Shown here in pieces: positions 1-12,100 of a stretch of 64,000 nucleotides of DNA. The stretch spans positions 62,001 to 126,000 of the forward strand of contig QLIY01000062.1 in assembly GCA_003260075.1 (NCBI GenBank), given 5' to 3'. Made by a program: the position numbers and the translations under genes. The stretch is from Phallusia mammillata (taxonomy: Eukaryota; Chordata; Ascidiacea; Phlebobranchia; Ascidiidae). How positions within the stretch are numbered: position 1 is the stretch's first letter; the number at the start of each line of letters is the position of its first letter. The notes under the pieces were generated by a model that worked only from the letters and a program-made list of their open reading frames with translations, made no database searches and had not been told where the DNA came from.

Positions 1-1599
1 GTGAACTTTTAAATCCTAATTAAACTACCTGCGATTTTGCAATACAAAAGTTGGCGTTAAGAAATGACCCAAACGTCATATGTTTTGGGATTCCTTCACT
101 GTTTTGGGGATATTAACAGACAATCCCATTCTCTGCCTAAAGCCATGATCGTTAAATGTTTTTTGTTGTCAAAGTCGTAAAACATTAACGCCGGTAAGAC
201 GTTACAAACAATAGACGCCGGTAAGACGTTGCAAAGCGCGTAGCATAAACGTAATCACGTGATCAGATGCGTAACAACAAGTGCACCAATCGTTAGTTAT
301 GCCTCCAATGCACCACCGTCGTTAGGGCATCGTTAGCTCGCCAGCTGATTTGCCAAAGAGTCTTTACCAGACCTGGGCATTTTACGGCCTTAAGTGATTT
401 ATTAGACTGAGTGTGTTGTTAAATTAACTGTGATGGGAAAACACATTACAAATACATCAGTTTGAAAATGTTTTTGCTTGTTTGCAAAGTATCGGGTATC
501 GGTATCGGATCGCAGTACTTTTGGGGTAAAATATCGGGTATCGGTATCGGTTCAAAATATTGGTATCGGGCCAACCCTAGTTGAAACTACGTTAAAATTA
601 CAATAAGGGACAGGGAACAATTGTAAATTGTAAAAAATACATGTTTAATTAAGCTTTGCTCATTTTACGAATTTTCCTCAGAAAACTTCCTTGCAGCTTT
701 TCTTTTTTTTCCAAAACGCAACCAATTCTTTTTTAAACTTCCTGGTAGTTGCCTGTGGTTGCTAAACCATCTTTTAGGTTGTATTTAGAACCCAATAGTT
801 TTGTCTGGAACAGTTAAAATACCGACCACTTTATTGTTAAGCAGCTTGACTCCCTGATCGTTTCGAAAATAAAATAAAAGATCGTTTTGTTTTGGACTTT
901 TCTCATGACAAATGTTTTTTTTCGAGGAAAGTAAATGTTGAATATCAGACTCGTGAAAACTGCTATTGTTATTTAAGCTGGTGGTATCAAAAAGTAGCAG
1001 TGTTGCGAACTAAATCAAATCAAAAAAAAATATTCTGGTTCAAAATGTTCAGGAATCGGTACTTAAACAAATCATTTTCATGGTCTGCTAGAGGTTCAGT
1101 AAAAGTCCGCAAATTGCGAAAAATATTATTAATGTGTTGATAAGTTTTTCATGCCGATAGAATTTGTTGCTTAATTCCCTATTGCCCATTAGCTGGTAAA
1201 TGCAATGGGTAAATAGTAGTCATCACTTTGCATGCAATGTTAATAATGTAACTTTTATTAGGGTATTGCCACAATGATAAGTAAACCAACAATGGCAATA
1301 TCTCCAAAACTAAAATAAATACGATTCTGAAACTTGGAGTTGAACATAATGTTTTTATAATGTAGTCTTGTTGTGTGGAAGTGGCTTGGTGTCCAAATCT
1401 TTTGTTTGCTAACCATGACAGGTGTTTTCTGATTGTTTGATTTTATAGTTTATGTATAAACATTAAGCTTTCAATGTATTTTGTCAGTTAAATGCCAATT
1501 AAATGTTCAATTGCTCCGAACACATACTTCATTTTAATAATTACTTTGACAGATTTTTGAAAGCAATTAAGATTATAATTGCTAAAACCTTTTTTGCAG
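1..1599. other. Left flank without a recognised coding gene
   Basis: No conserved protein was recognised here. Short direct repeats built on GCCGGTAAGACGTT lie near 189-203 and 216-231. A stretch of repeated GGTATCGG motifs at about 486-580 resembles the inner and right end of the MITE found at 14029-14457, so it is probably an old copy. The last bases (TTTTTTGCAG ending at 1599) look like a 3' splice site in front of the Roquin coding exon, so part of this flank may be a 5'-UTR intron. Confidence 0.5.
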
Positions 1600-1654
1600 C
1601 CTGTGTAATTTGAAATCTGCATTTTACCAACTTAACATGAAGAAAACTAATGTT
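1600..1654 (+). promoter_or_regulatory. Likely 5' UTR segment after a splice acceptor
   Basis: A pyrimidine-rich acceptor (CCTTTTTTGCAG) ends at 1599, 55 bases before the preferred Roquin ATG. The reading frame stays open from 1610 without an upstream ATG other than 1637. This suggests a non-coding first exon further left, which I could not locate. Confidence 0.45.
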
Positions 1655-4600
1655 ATGCAAACACAAGCACAGCAATGGAGTGATTACCTGATGTGTGCAG
1701 CCTGTGAAAAGGAGTTTAATCACACAAACCGATGCCCTGTGTCCCTAGTTTGTGGTCACACAGTTTGCAAAAGTTGCCTGGGCAAAAACAATCATGCACC
1801 CTGCCAAGGTGGTCATTCCAATACAACTTGTGATGTAACACATCTTCCAGTTAACTCTGCATTGTTGCAACTCATACCACCTGATACTGGACAACAAAAG
1901 GAAAATCATTTGCCTTCAAAAAATATCCTTTCCTCAGCGGTGGTAGAGAAAAGTCCATTGAACTTCGGTCAGTGCATGAAGCATTATGAAAATGCAAAGG
2001 ACCATATTGAAAGCCTTGCTTTGTATTTAAAACCAGCCAATGCAAATGATTTGACAAGACCAATGCAAAGAAAACTAGTAGCACTTGTAAACTGTCAACT
2101 TGTTGAAGAAGAAGGGCGCAAGCGTGCAATCAGGGCTGGTCGAGCTTTGGGAGAACGCACAGTGACTGAACTGATTCTATTGCATCAGAACCCAAGTACT
2201 TTGTCAGCAAGTCTATGGACAGCTGTACGGGGAAGGGGATGTCAATTTCTAGGCCCAGCAATGCAGGAAGAAGCTTTGAAGTTGATACACTTGGCTTTGG
2301 AAGACTGCTCTGAATTGTCACGTAAAGTTCTGGTGCAGTTAGTTGTCAAGAACTTACGCCAACAATTTGCTCAGGCTTCGAAGACCAGCATTGGTCATGT
2401 TGTGCAACTACTGTATCGGGCATCTTGCTTCAAGGTAACTAAACGTGATGGAGATTCATCCTTAATGCGGCTTAAGGATGAATTTTTGCGGTATGACGAT
2501 TTGAGAAAAGAGCATGACACACAAATTGTGCAAATTGCAAGGGAAGATGGTTTACGAATTGCACCTGATCAGTGGAGTGCCCTTCTGTATGGTGATCAGG
2601 TTCATAAGTCGTATATGCAGTCAATTATTGACAAACTGCAGAGTGGGGTTACTTTTCAGCAGTCAATTCAGGATTTAAACCTTGCCATCAACAGGTCGGG
2701 AGATCCTGGCAATATTCAAGTTCATATTTCAGCTTTCAAATTTCTTTCAGAGATTGATGCAGAAAATCCTACATCAGACTGGGGTATGTTGGTAGAATGC
2801 ATGCATTGTGTGAAAATGGTGGTGCAGGAATTAGTTAACTTTAGCAAAAAACACCATCATTCAATGTGGCAAAACCAAGATGCAACTCAACAATCAAGCA
2901 AATACAAGACTTCTCTTTGTCGGGACTTTAAGAACAAAGGCATCTGTCCACGTGGAAACACCTGCACGTTTGCCCACTCAGACCATGAACTGCAATTCCA
3001 CAGAAACCGTAGGAAAAAGGGTGGCCAAAATGCAATGTTGCAGAACAACTTTCAGGATGAAAATGTTAAGGGTGGTGCAGGTGACAATGCTGACAGCATG
3101 TATAATATCCCTCTATCTGAAAATACAAAACTGATTTGCAATCACACATGTAACTGCCCTCATACCCACACATATGCCAATACTCAAGCTCAAAGTTTCT
3201 CCCAAAATGCAGTCAGTGCCAGACCTGAGTCCCTTCAATCACAGACTATGTATAAAAATCTTGGAGCTGCTGGCCAAAATTCTCATTCCCTGCAACAAAT
3301 TCCAACCATGTATGCTCCTATGCCTGTTCAACCGTCTCGCGTTCAAATGCAGGGACCTCCACCAGTTTTGCCCCAACAGCCTCCTCCAGTGCAATCTCAT
3401 CAAGTGCAGTATCGCCAAGTAAGTCCCATGGTACCAAGGGCTGTTACAGTGGTACCCAATGAAAATATGCCCCAATCTGCAGTAATGCACGACTCACAGA
3501 CCCAGTACTATCCCCAAAGCTATGGTCCTGGAACAGTGCACATAGTGCCTGATGCACATAATCCACATGTTCAATCACAGCAAATCGTACATCACTATCC
3601 TTCACAGCACCCACATATGCAGCACCCGTCTTTGGCTTCACAACCAGTGCCACAACAGCCACAGCAGCAACAGTATGTGGTGAGACCCCAATATGTTCCA
3701 GTGCAACAACAAGACATAGTGCAGCCTGTGTATGTTGCCCATCAACAAACTTTGACACCAGTTCAAGAAGGTGATGGACATGCACACAGTCAGCTGCAGC
3801 AGCCTGGGATGTATGTTCAAGAACCAATGACGCATGTTGTGCAGCCTGAATACAGGGTGGTACAGCCTACACCAACCACAGTGTCCCAGTCAGTACAAAT
3901 AGATCCAGGGAGTGTTAACTTCACGATCAATCATGCAAGGTCAGCAAGCCCATTACCTGCTGAGACATGCTCATTAGAGGAACTTCGGCAACGAAAAATG
4001 GAGGTTATTAACAAATTGGTACAAAAAAGGATTGTTACTCCCAAGACAACAGCACCTCAGCATCAGTCTTTTCACACATATCAATTGGATTCTGGTATAC
4101 CAGCATCTAGTAGCGTGGAAATGCATAACCACCCGGTTGCGGCTAGTTGTTTTTCAGGGGGTGATTATATGGTTTCACATGCTGAAGACACTGGTAGTTC
4201 AAGTTCTGCTAGTATATCATTTCAAACCAAACAAGTTCGCGCAACAAGTCAAACATTGACTTCAAATGGGTACAGTTTGTGGACAGGAAACACATGCCTT
4301 CCATCTCTAAAGGGCTTGACTGAAGGAAATTACAGCCCTCAAAATCAGGCAAGTCCTGTGATTGATGTACTTAGCATACATGACACCTCTACATCCCATG
4401 TGGCTGCGTCAGGATGGTATAACAAAGAAATTGACTCAAACTTGTCGTACTCACCAGGCCCGGACGATTGGACAAACTTTTCAACTGATGATGACTTCTA
4501 TCCCATACAGGACCAGCGCATTGTTAGCAAGTATGGTCCAATTGCTAGGACTGTTAAATCAAGGACTACTCCAGCCCACCCTGAACAGGTCACTGCTAAT

Positions 4601-4957
4601 GCGAATAGCTTTACACAACATTTTGCTTCAGATTTCAATAAAAATCGAAGCAAGTTTGTGGCCAATCCAACGGTAGAGCGAGGTGCCCCATGTGTATGCA
4701 CTGAAGTTGAACCTACAGTGACTGAGAGGCCGCCAACTCAAAAGCAAACAGTGAGATTGCCTGATCTTCTAGTCAACAGTCAGCACGGACAAATGTCACT
4801 GGTCGAGAATGTGCTACTAGAACAGACTTATCCACAGAACATGCAGTCTGAGATGAAGGATGAGACAGAAGACTTACTTCTTGCAATAGAACTTCAGCAG
4901 ATTGAGATGGGAATTCAACAGAAACTGATTACACAGAAAACCAGCAGCAACAAATAA
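1655..4957 (+). CDS. RC3H1: Roquin (RING / ROQ / CCCH-type RNA-binding E3 ligase)
   Basis: Roquin proteins bind stem-loops in mRNA 3' UTRs and recruit deadenylase and decapping factors; the RING finger gives E3 ligase activity. This is family knowledge. From the ATG at 1655 the protein is 1100 residues, near vertebrate Roquin length. The RING has C14, C17, C33, H35, C38 and C41, at the same positions as in vertebrates. The ROQ region (about 110-360) carries near-identical blocks such as RGCQFLGPAMQEEALKL, KTSIGHVVQLLYRASCFKVT and GLRIAPDQWSALLYGDQ. A CCCH finger (C-x8-C-x5-C-x3-H) lies near residue 420, followed by a long Q/P-rich tail and a short acidic/coiled C-terminus. The ATG at 1655 is chosen because MQTQAQQWSDYL aligns with the vertebrate start; an in-frame ATG at 1637 would add six residues. 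The coding region has no intron, unlike its neighbours. Vertebrates have two paralogues, so RC3H1 versus RC3H2 cannot be decided. Confidence 0.95.
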   Translation: MQTQAQQWSDYLMCAACEKEFNHTNRCPVSLVCGHTVCKSCLGKNNHAPCQGGHSNTTCDVTHLPVNSALLQLIPPDTGQQKENHLPSKNILSSAVVEKSPLNFGQCMKHYENAKDHIESLALYLKPANANDLTRPMQRKLVALVNCQLVEEEGRKRAIRAGRALGERTVTELILLHQNPSTLSASLWTAVRGRGCQFLGPAMQEEALKLIHLALEDCSELSRKVLVQLVVKNLRQQFAQASKTSIGHVVQLLYRASCFKVTKRDGDSSLMRLKDEFLRYDDLRKEHDTQIVQIAREDGLRIAPDQWSALLYGDQVHKSYMQSIIDKLQSGVTFQQSIQDLNLAINRSGDPGNIQVHISAFKFLSEIDAENPTSDWGMLVECMHCVKMVVQELVNFSKKHHHSMWQNQDATQQSSKYKTSLCRDFKNKGICPRGNTCTFAHSDHELQFHRNRRKKGGQNAMLQNNFQDENVKGGAGDNADSMYNIPLSENTKLICNHTCNCPHTHTYANTQAQSFSQNAVSARPESLQSQTMYKNLGAAGQNSHSLQQIPTMYAPMPVQPSRVQMQGPPPVLPQQPPPVQSHQVQYRQVSPMVPRAVTVVPNENMPQSAVMHDSQTQYYPQSYGPGTVHIVPDAHNPHVQSQQIVHHYPSQHPHMQHPSLASQPVPQQPQQQQYVVRPQYVPVQQQDIVQPVYVAHQQTLTPVQEGDGHAHSQLQQPGMYVQEPMTHVVQPEYRVVQPTPTTVSQSVQIDPGSVNFTINHARSASPLPAETCSLEELRQRKMEVINKLVQKRIVTPKTTAPQHQSFHTYQLDSGIPASSSVEMHNHPVAASCFSGGDYMVSHAEDTGSSSSASISFQTKQVRATSQTLTSNGYSLWTGNTCLPSLKGLTEGNYSPQNQASPVIDVLSIHDTSTSHVAASGWYNKEIDSNLSYSPGPDDWTNFSTDDDFYPIQDQRIVSKYGPIARTVKSRTTPAHPEQVTANANSFTQHFASDFNKNRSKFVANPTVERGAPCVCTEVEPTVTERPPTQKQTVRLPDLLVNSQHGQMSLVENVLLEQTYPQNMQSEMKDETEDLLLAIELQQIEMGIQQKLITQKTSSNK

Positions 4958-5084
4958 AGGGATTATATTAATCCTTAAAGAATTTGGGTTTGCTGATATT
5001 GTACATTTTTTGATTAATTCTACACTCAAAGAAAAAAGACTGTGATAAAAAACATGTGCTGAAACAAATTGAAAATCTGCAGAC

Positions 5085-5310
5085 AGTGCACACTGTTTTG
5101 ACATATAAGAGTGCAGCTTCACCACAGAGGAAAACTGGTTCACAATGGCCAAGCAACTGCCTAGGAACCACCCCCCCCCCGTAAAGTCGGCTCAGTGTCA
5201 CAGTTATGGACTAGATGAGGCATGGGTTTTTACCCTTTTACTCCCTACAAACTGGAGTGCTGTTGGATGGCTACACTAGCATGACAGATCGCTTGTCACC
5301 AGCTGCACTG

Positions 5311-5311
<1 letters not shown>
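5085..5311. repeat. Dispersed repeat family A, fragment
   Basis: This segment shares blocks such as GGATGGCTACACTAGC and CACCAGCTGCACTGA with copies near 12491-12605, 35550-35670 (reverse), 37640-37805 (reverse), 43670-43830 and 62325-62400 (reverse). The copies are diverged and lie mostly in introns. The family looks SINE-sized, but I cannot assign it to a named group. Confidence 0.6.

Positions 5312-5391
<80 letters not shown>
5312..5391. other. 80-base C run, probable gap spacer
   Basis: An uninterrupted run of C separates two near-identical copies of a segment of about 48 bases (4974-5021 and 5391-5437). This is the longest of 41 such runs in the window. I read it as assembly filler, not sequence. 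Confidence 0.75.
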
Positions 5392-7040
5392 TTAAAGAAT
5401 TTGGGTTTGCTGATATTGTACATTTTTTGATTAATTCTTTTTTGTGGTAACATACATTACATTACTCTATCATACTTTTTTTGCTACATATTAATCCAGT
5501 CAATTGCATAATCTGTTTAATTGCTATGAACCCAAACCGCAGCCATTTGTTACCCGAATTATCCTGTTAGCCATTGGTTATGTAAGTTACTGGAGTCGTA
5601 GGATCTGGCATATATATATATATGCCCTAAACTAAAGATAGCATTTTAGCTATAATTTTGTTGTTGTATGATTGTAACTGCTTGTGGCCGCACTAAATAT
5701 ATGTACATTGTACATATATACATGGCAAATGTATAGAATGTAAAACATTTTGTAAAAATAGCAGCACTGCATTGTACACAGTTTGCCTGATTTTGCTGCT
5801 TATGTTCGCTTGCTGAGTTGCTACTATGTACGCTTTTACCGATGTTAATTGTAGTGAAAAGTAAAATGTACATTTTCAGTATGTAACAGCAGTTTATAAA
5901 CAGTACCTGAATTGAAAGTGTTCCACCAAAACGTTTAGAATATTTGTGTTTGTATTTTTTGTACAACAGTAAATCTTGGTTAATCCGGACCAGTTTGGGC
6001 CAAACATTTGTCCGGTCTAGGCTAAGACCTCGGTTAACTGAGTTAGTTGAATGAGTTTAATGCTCTGTTGACTTTCTCTGAGTTGTAAAGATTTGGCATT
6101 TGGGATGACCAAATTGGCAGCCAAGCACAAATTAACAAATATTAATGAAATTGTGATGTTTTCCACTGATGTGTTGTTTTTAAACACAAGGTTATAGACT
6201 GTATTGTATTAAGTATAACAGCTGTTACCTTGATAAATGTGTGACACTTGTCTGATTACCTTTTTTCATATTCAATTAAAATCCTTTTTTCGGGGAATGT
6301 TTATGATGCAATTGCGTAATTTTGTTTGGAAAAGTTAATTTTATGCAATGACTTAAAAACAAAACATAGTATGTTATGTAAAGATATTAAATTTGTATAA
6401 TAAGCCGTTCATTCATTGAAAGTCTTATCATGCCTTTACTGTCTTGCCTTTTTCTACGTAAAACTATGTTAAAACTTTTTGTTGAAAACGAAAACAAATG
6501 TACATCTAAATTCATGTTTTTTTGTTTCAATACTTACTGAACCTAAATTGTGGTGTATGGTGATGTGTAACATTTACATTTTTCTATGTTCCTTTTGTGA
6601 CATAAACCATTTTTTTCTGATTCTTCTGTATACTCTTTGGCATTGTTGTATTTATGAGGCTATTTTCATTTATTATTGGTGGTGAGCTAAACAGCAAATA
6701 ACAAACTGGCAGTTGTTTTGTCCAACACTTAAAATTTCATGGCACTTTTAAACCAGCGATTTCTATATTTCTATCACTGTACATTTTTTCACAGTTTATC
6801 CTTCGCTGTGGACTTTTCCACAATTTAATATTAGCCAAAAGTCTTAAAGCTAAATGCTAAAACAATGTGATTCAATCATTAGTTCCAACATTAATCCTTT
6901 TTTTGGATTTTGTTTTGCTTCTAAATTAAGTGAAGTCATTTCCTTTTTGCCATCTCTTTTGAATATGCTTGTATTGCTTGCAGGTGTAGGGATTCTTTAA
7001 TTCAAAATAACATGAATTAGCTCATAAGACCAGTTTGGCA

Positions 7041-9152
7041 ATGGATGCTATTGGAACCCCAGACACTACTGGCTCGTCAACGCCAAGTCCGAATCGTAAA
7101 ATGCTGCAACGATCGGACGTTAGTTGGACAGATGACCTGCCTCAGTGCCAACTGTCTGATGTTGGTGTAGCCTCGAATATGGTTTACCTAGCAGACGGTA
7201 GAGCAACTGAGGCTTATCCATATGAAGATCGGGCTTTCAATTTTGCGTAAGCTTGTTAAGTTTACAAAATGTAATGTATGTTGTAGATATATATGTGAAA
7301 GTATTTAATTATTTTAATTTTTTAATTTTAAGCAGTTTTATACAGCAAAAAGCTGGTTAATCACATAACCATTTTGCCAAGCTTTTTTTATGCTACATCA
7401 AAATCTATCAGTTTTTTGTGCAACCGACCATGTGTGTTCACCGTAGCACATGTACTTTACAACATTGCATTCAAGGTGCACAATAATTAAACACATCGGC
7501 CGCTTTTGTCTTATATTTTTCACTTTTTGTGTATATGTTCCACCATGTTCAGAACAAGCAAACTTGATGCAAGCTATCTATTTTTTTTTCTGTCAAACAA
7601 GTGTTTAAACTCTTTTTGTAAACGTCGTTTATGTATTAGCTGAAATTAAACCACTGTAGAATCCTCCAAAAGCCAAAAGGACTGGTTAAGGGCCTGACAG
7701 TTTTGTATAATTATGAAAAGTTTGTTTTAATTTTCCTTCTTGTTTTGTCTTAATATTTTCAAAACTTCCATGTTTTGCATTGTAGATTTTATTTTTGTCT
7801 AAAAATGTTTTTGCCTTCACAGCTACCATATTTTACAAATATTTTGAAGGCAGATAATCCATTTTTGTGACAGGTTGCATTTTACATGCTTTAATCACAA
7901 TGCTTTGTTTTGCAGAACAGACAACGATTGTTACTTGTATGGAGTATTTGATGGGTATGATGGTAGCCGAGCAGCTCACTTTAGTGCAGAGCGACTACCT
8001 GCTGAACTTCTTCTTGGTCAGCTTACACCTCATATGACTCACAAATCAGTAAAAAATATTCTTAAGCAGGCATTAAGTGTAGTTGAAAGAGGTTTCTTCG
8101 AATCAATCGACAATGAGCTGGCTAAGAAAACCCACTTACAATCACAGGTATGTATATATATAAGTGTCAAGGTTGCCAGGCTATTGGCCACCTAACCCCC
8201 CAAAAGAGGACACATATTGTTTTTCTGTGGACTTTTCTTTCTATTTGGTGACTGTTTCAAAAAAACTTTTTAAATTTACGCTAATTACACACATGTGTGT
8301 TTAACCCCTGATGACCCAGCATTTCACCCACAGGCTCCCAGAAAAAGGGTAAGACTTAATAATAGTGGTCATAACTTTTAGTTGGATTCACTCAAGTTTC
8401 ACCCTTACAGCCCCGAATATTTAGTTTTAGTTTTACCATTTTCTTAGGACAAAAATACAGCCCCTAATGTACTGAAACTTTAAACAGTTCTTTATAGCAG
8501 GGCTTTTCAGACTATGGGTCGCGACCCAAATTGGGGTCGCAGAATATAATTTTGGGGTCACAAAACATCAAGCGGTATACTGTCATTGTCACAAAAAATG
8601 GTGTATATATGTGTGTAAATTTATTGTTTAAACATCATTCACAGGTATAGGCTATACCATTTAAAGGGTCACATAGAAATTTGATTTCTAAAATGGAGTC
8701 GCAGAACAAGAAAGTTTGAGAAGCCCTGGTTTATAGGGTGTTATTTGTTTGTTATTTAAACTTTTACACTAAAACCGAACGTTGATATTTCAAAAAAAAA
8801 CGGTCAGGGCAGCAATCATAACAACCCCAACCAAAACATACCTACATACAAAATACATTCTTGTTTAAAGATATGTGTTGTTTTTAGTTGCCGGAGAGAT
8901 TGACTCCTGACATAGCAGAAAAGCATTACCCAGTTATAGTGAAGCAAATCAAGGCATTAAACGATGCCATAAAGGGAGGGACTACAGCTGTGGTAGCACT
9001 AGTGGTGAATAATAATCTTTATGTGCCCCCCCCCCTGACATAGCAGAAAAGCATTACCCAGTTATAGTGAAGCAAATCAAGGCGTTAAACGATGCCATAA
9101 AGGGAGGAACTACAGCTGTGGTAGCACTAGTGGTGAATAATAATCTTTATGT

Positions 9153-9189
<37 letters not shown>

Positions 9190-12100
9190 TTAGAACAAAA
9201 AAATTAGATCAACTTTATAAATCTTTTCTTACTAATGAAATCTCCTTTCAAGTAAAGCAACTGCGACAATTCGGGGTCATTAAAATCAGATCAAGAAATT
9301 TCAGCGCAAAAACCACTAAATCGGTTGCTGCATTTTATTTGCTTTACAAAAAGAAATGCATTTCGCTTTTATAAGCATCATCAGTGTCTGAAAACAATGT
9401 AAAAATAATCAACTTTATATTTTTCAGGTCAAGCAAATTACTGTGAATCACGACATAAACAATGAACATGAACTAAATCGCCTTTCCAGACTCGGTTTAA
9501 ACGTGGAGAAGATTATGGAAAGGGGAAAATTAGGTAAAATAATATTGTTATGCACACACATGTGACTTCAATTTTTTCGGAAGTTTCAAATCATACAGTG
9601 TCCTAGTGGTTCCCAACCTTTTTGGACAACATTTTTATTTCTCCCCAACATACTACAAAGTAAATGCTAACCACACAAAAACCATTTGAAATTGGATGTT
9701 TTATCAACTTCTTAGGTCATATTCCCAGAGCTAAACTGTCTATTTAAAAATCACATGTAAAAAATAAGTAACTGCTTCCCCTCAAGTTTTAAAATTCTTC
9801 CCTTGTGAAGAATTCCTCTCTGGTTGTAAAAAAATGTAAACATTTTTTTTAATGCATTTCAGGTATGAACGAATGTACACGCTGCATAGGTGACTATGGA
9901 GTGAAAGGAGGCTACAAGGAAAACGAGGCTTTGAGAAGTGCTACTAGTGAACCTGTTATAGCTGCTCCCGATATTATTGGCGGAATACCCATATCAGAAA
10001 TTGAAGGTGTTGCCTTGATTTTACTTTTCTCAAGAGTTATGACTTTGGTGAAACACATAATGAGAAAATCTACTTAAAACCATACCTCATGGTAGGCCCA
10101 CATTTAGCTAATTTTCGATAGGTAGTGCAAAGTGCATAAATACCTATTGAAAATGGTACATATCTCAAACAATGCTAACGGTTAGGGCAATTAGTGTGCG
10201 GCTAAGGTATTCTTATCATCAAAAATTCAGTGAAACTAACTTTAAACTTAGTTCCTAATGTAAAATTTTCAAAAACTTGCTGCTCAATTACCCCCTCTTC
10301 AGCTGTTAAATTAACAATTAAGCACTTTGCGCCACCTATCAGAATTTAGCTAAATGTAAGTCTGCTGTGAGGTATGGGGTTTACAGTTTTACCCTGAAAC
10401 CACCTTGATTTAAAGCATATAGATTCGTTGAACGCATATGAAGCTACATGTAACTGTGTATTAAGCACCGTACAACCTAAAATCCATATACAACTAAAAA
10501 CAGCTTTCCATAGCTACCATGGCTAAAAAAATCGTTTCATCGTTTAGATAGCCACATAAAAGAGTAGTAGGCCGTTTTGTCTTATGTGTGTAAAATCATG
10601 TTTCTGGTTCATGCTGTTTGTGATACAGATGGATAGTTGAGTTGAGTTGAGTTGTAAGAACACATAGCAACACAATTACACTAAGCCATCACCAAGCTGG
10701 AAATAGCTGCGCAACGTTGAAACGTTATGGAGCGCAAAAACGTGCCAGTCATAATTGGTGGAATATTGCTGATTTCGCTGCAGCTACACCGCATTAAGAT
10801 TTATGTAATGGCCCCCCCCCCTTATGGAGCGCAAAAACGTGCCAGTCATAATTGGTGGAATATTGCTGAATTCGCTGCAGCTACACCGCATTAAGATTTA
10901 TGTGATAAGAGCTCACAAGAAAGTGGGTGTGGCGCGCAGGGAGTAAACACGACTGGGAAGGGAGATTTGGGATCAGTAAAAAAACGCTTTAAATTCTTTT
11001 AAATAAACATCGTACGTAACGGTAAAGCCTAACCCAACGATTTTTTACAGTGTTCCTTGTTCTCTGTTTAGGGGGTTTCCTAGTGTTGATGTCTGATGAC
11101 GTTTACAAATCATTAGAGCAAGCAAATGCCACAAAGAATGCCAACGGTGATATAGCTGCAATGATATCACACGAGCTGTTATGCAAGAGCCAAATCACAG
11201 GTGTGTATAATGTAGGAAATTCAAAGCAAACCAATGGCCCCAGTTTAAAAATGGAGTAAATTGGGTTTGTTTTGGTCGAGCCAAAAATATACTTACACTT
11301 GTCAAAATGCAGAAACCGATTGAAAAAGTTAATGACCCCCCCCCCCAATGATATCACACGAGCTGTTATGCAAGAGCCAAATCACAGGTGTGTTTATGTA
11401 GGAAATTCAAAGCAAACCAGTGGCGTAGTTTAAAAATGGAGTAAATTGGGTTTGTTTTGGTCAAGACAAAAATATACTTACACTTGTCAAAATGCACAAA
11501 CGGGTTGAAAAAGATAATGGCTTACTTGGTTTAATAGCATTTTGCACAAAACATAAGTTCAAAGTGGCATTTCATACTTTTATTCTTTCCCCCTACTTGG
11601 TCTTTAAGCTGTTGCGGCCAGGCATACTGTGTTAGCAATTATTGCTTTGGCAGATTTTCAAACAACCATAACAAGCTTGTGGGCTACAAGCAGACACCAA
11701 CGGTGTAATCAACTTTTTGTTTTTTATGAGACGCTTGTTTCGCACCATTTTAACATTCTTTTACGTGACTGAAATCTATATAAACGGGTGTAACTGATGT
11801 GGCCTTCATATCACTGATGATGTCATGAGCATTTGTCGAAACGTTTAAAAAATAAAACATGTCACGTTTAAAAAATAAAGCAAGTATTTTTGCCCCCCCC
11901 CCTAACAAGCTTGTGGGCTACAAGCAGACACCAACGGTGTAATCAACTTTGTTTGGCCTTTTTGTGTTTTTGTAAAATATACACCAATCTTGCTTCTGTG
12001 CACCTTTTTATCTATCGCCCCCCCCCCATGTGGCCTTCATATCACTGATGATGTCATGAGCATTTGTCGAAACGTGTAAAAAATGAAGCATGTCACTTTT

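Larger units (their letters stand above)
4958..7040. other. Roquin 3' UTR and intergenic region up to TAB1
   Basis: No coding exon was recognised. The block TAAAGAATTTGGGTTTGC near 4976 recurs near 5393, on the far side of an 80-base C run, with a dispersed repeat fragment between them. A TA microsatellite lies near 5612. A fragment with paired AATCCGGA / GGTTAACTGAG motifs at 5968-6053 resembles a pogo/Tigger-like MITE. Several ATTAAA-like signals occur (for example near 6272), but no polyadenylation site can be fixed from sequence alone. Confidence 0.5.

Noticed and set aside
892..1140. An 82-codon open frame left of Roquin
   Set aside because: No recognisable domain, a non-ATG start, and composition like the flanking AT-rich DNA.
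5215..5453. Open frames with poly-Pro or poly-Gly tracts (also at 29203-29582, 32598-33054, 34086-34514)
   Set aside because: They exist only because the C or G spacer runs are open in several frames; no conserved sequence flanks them in the same frame.
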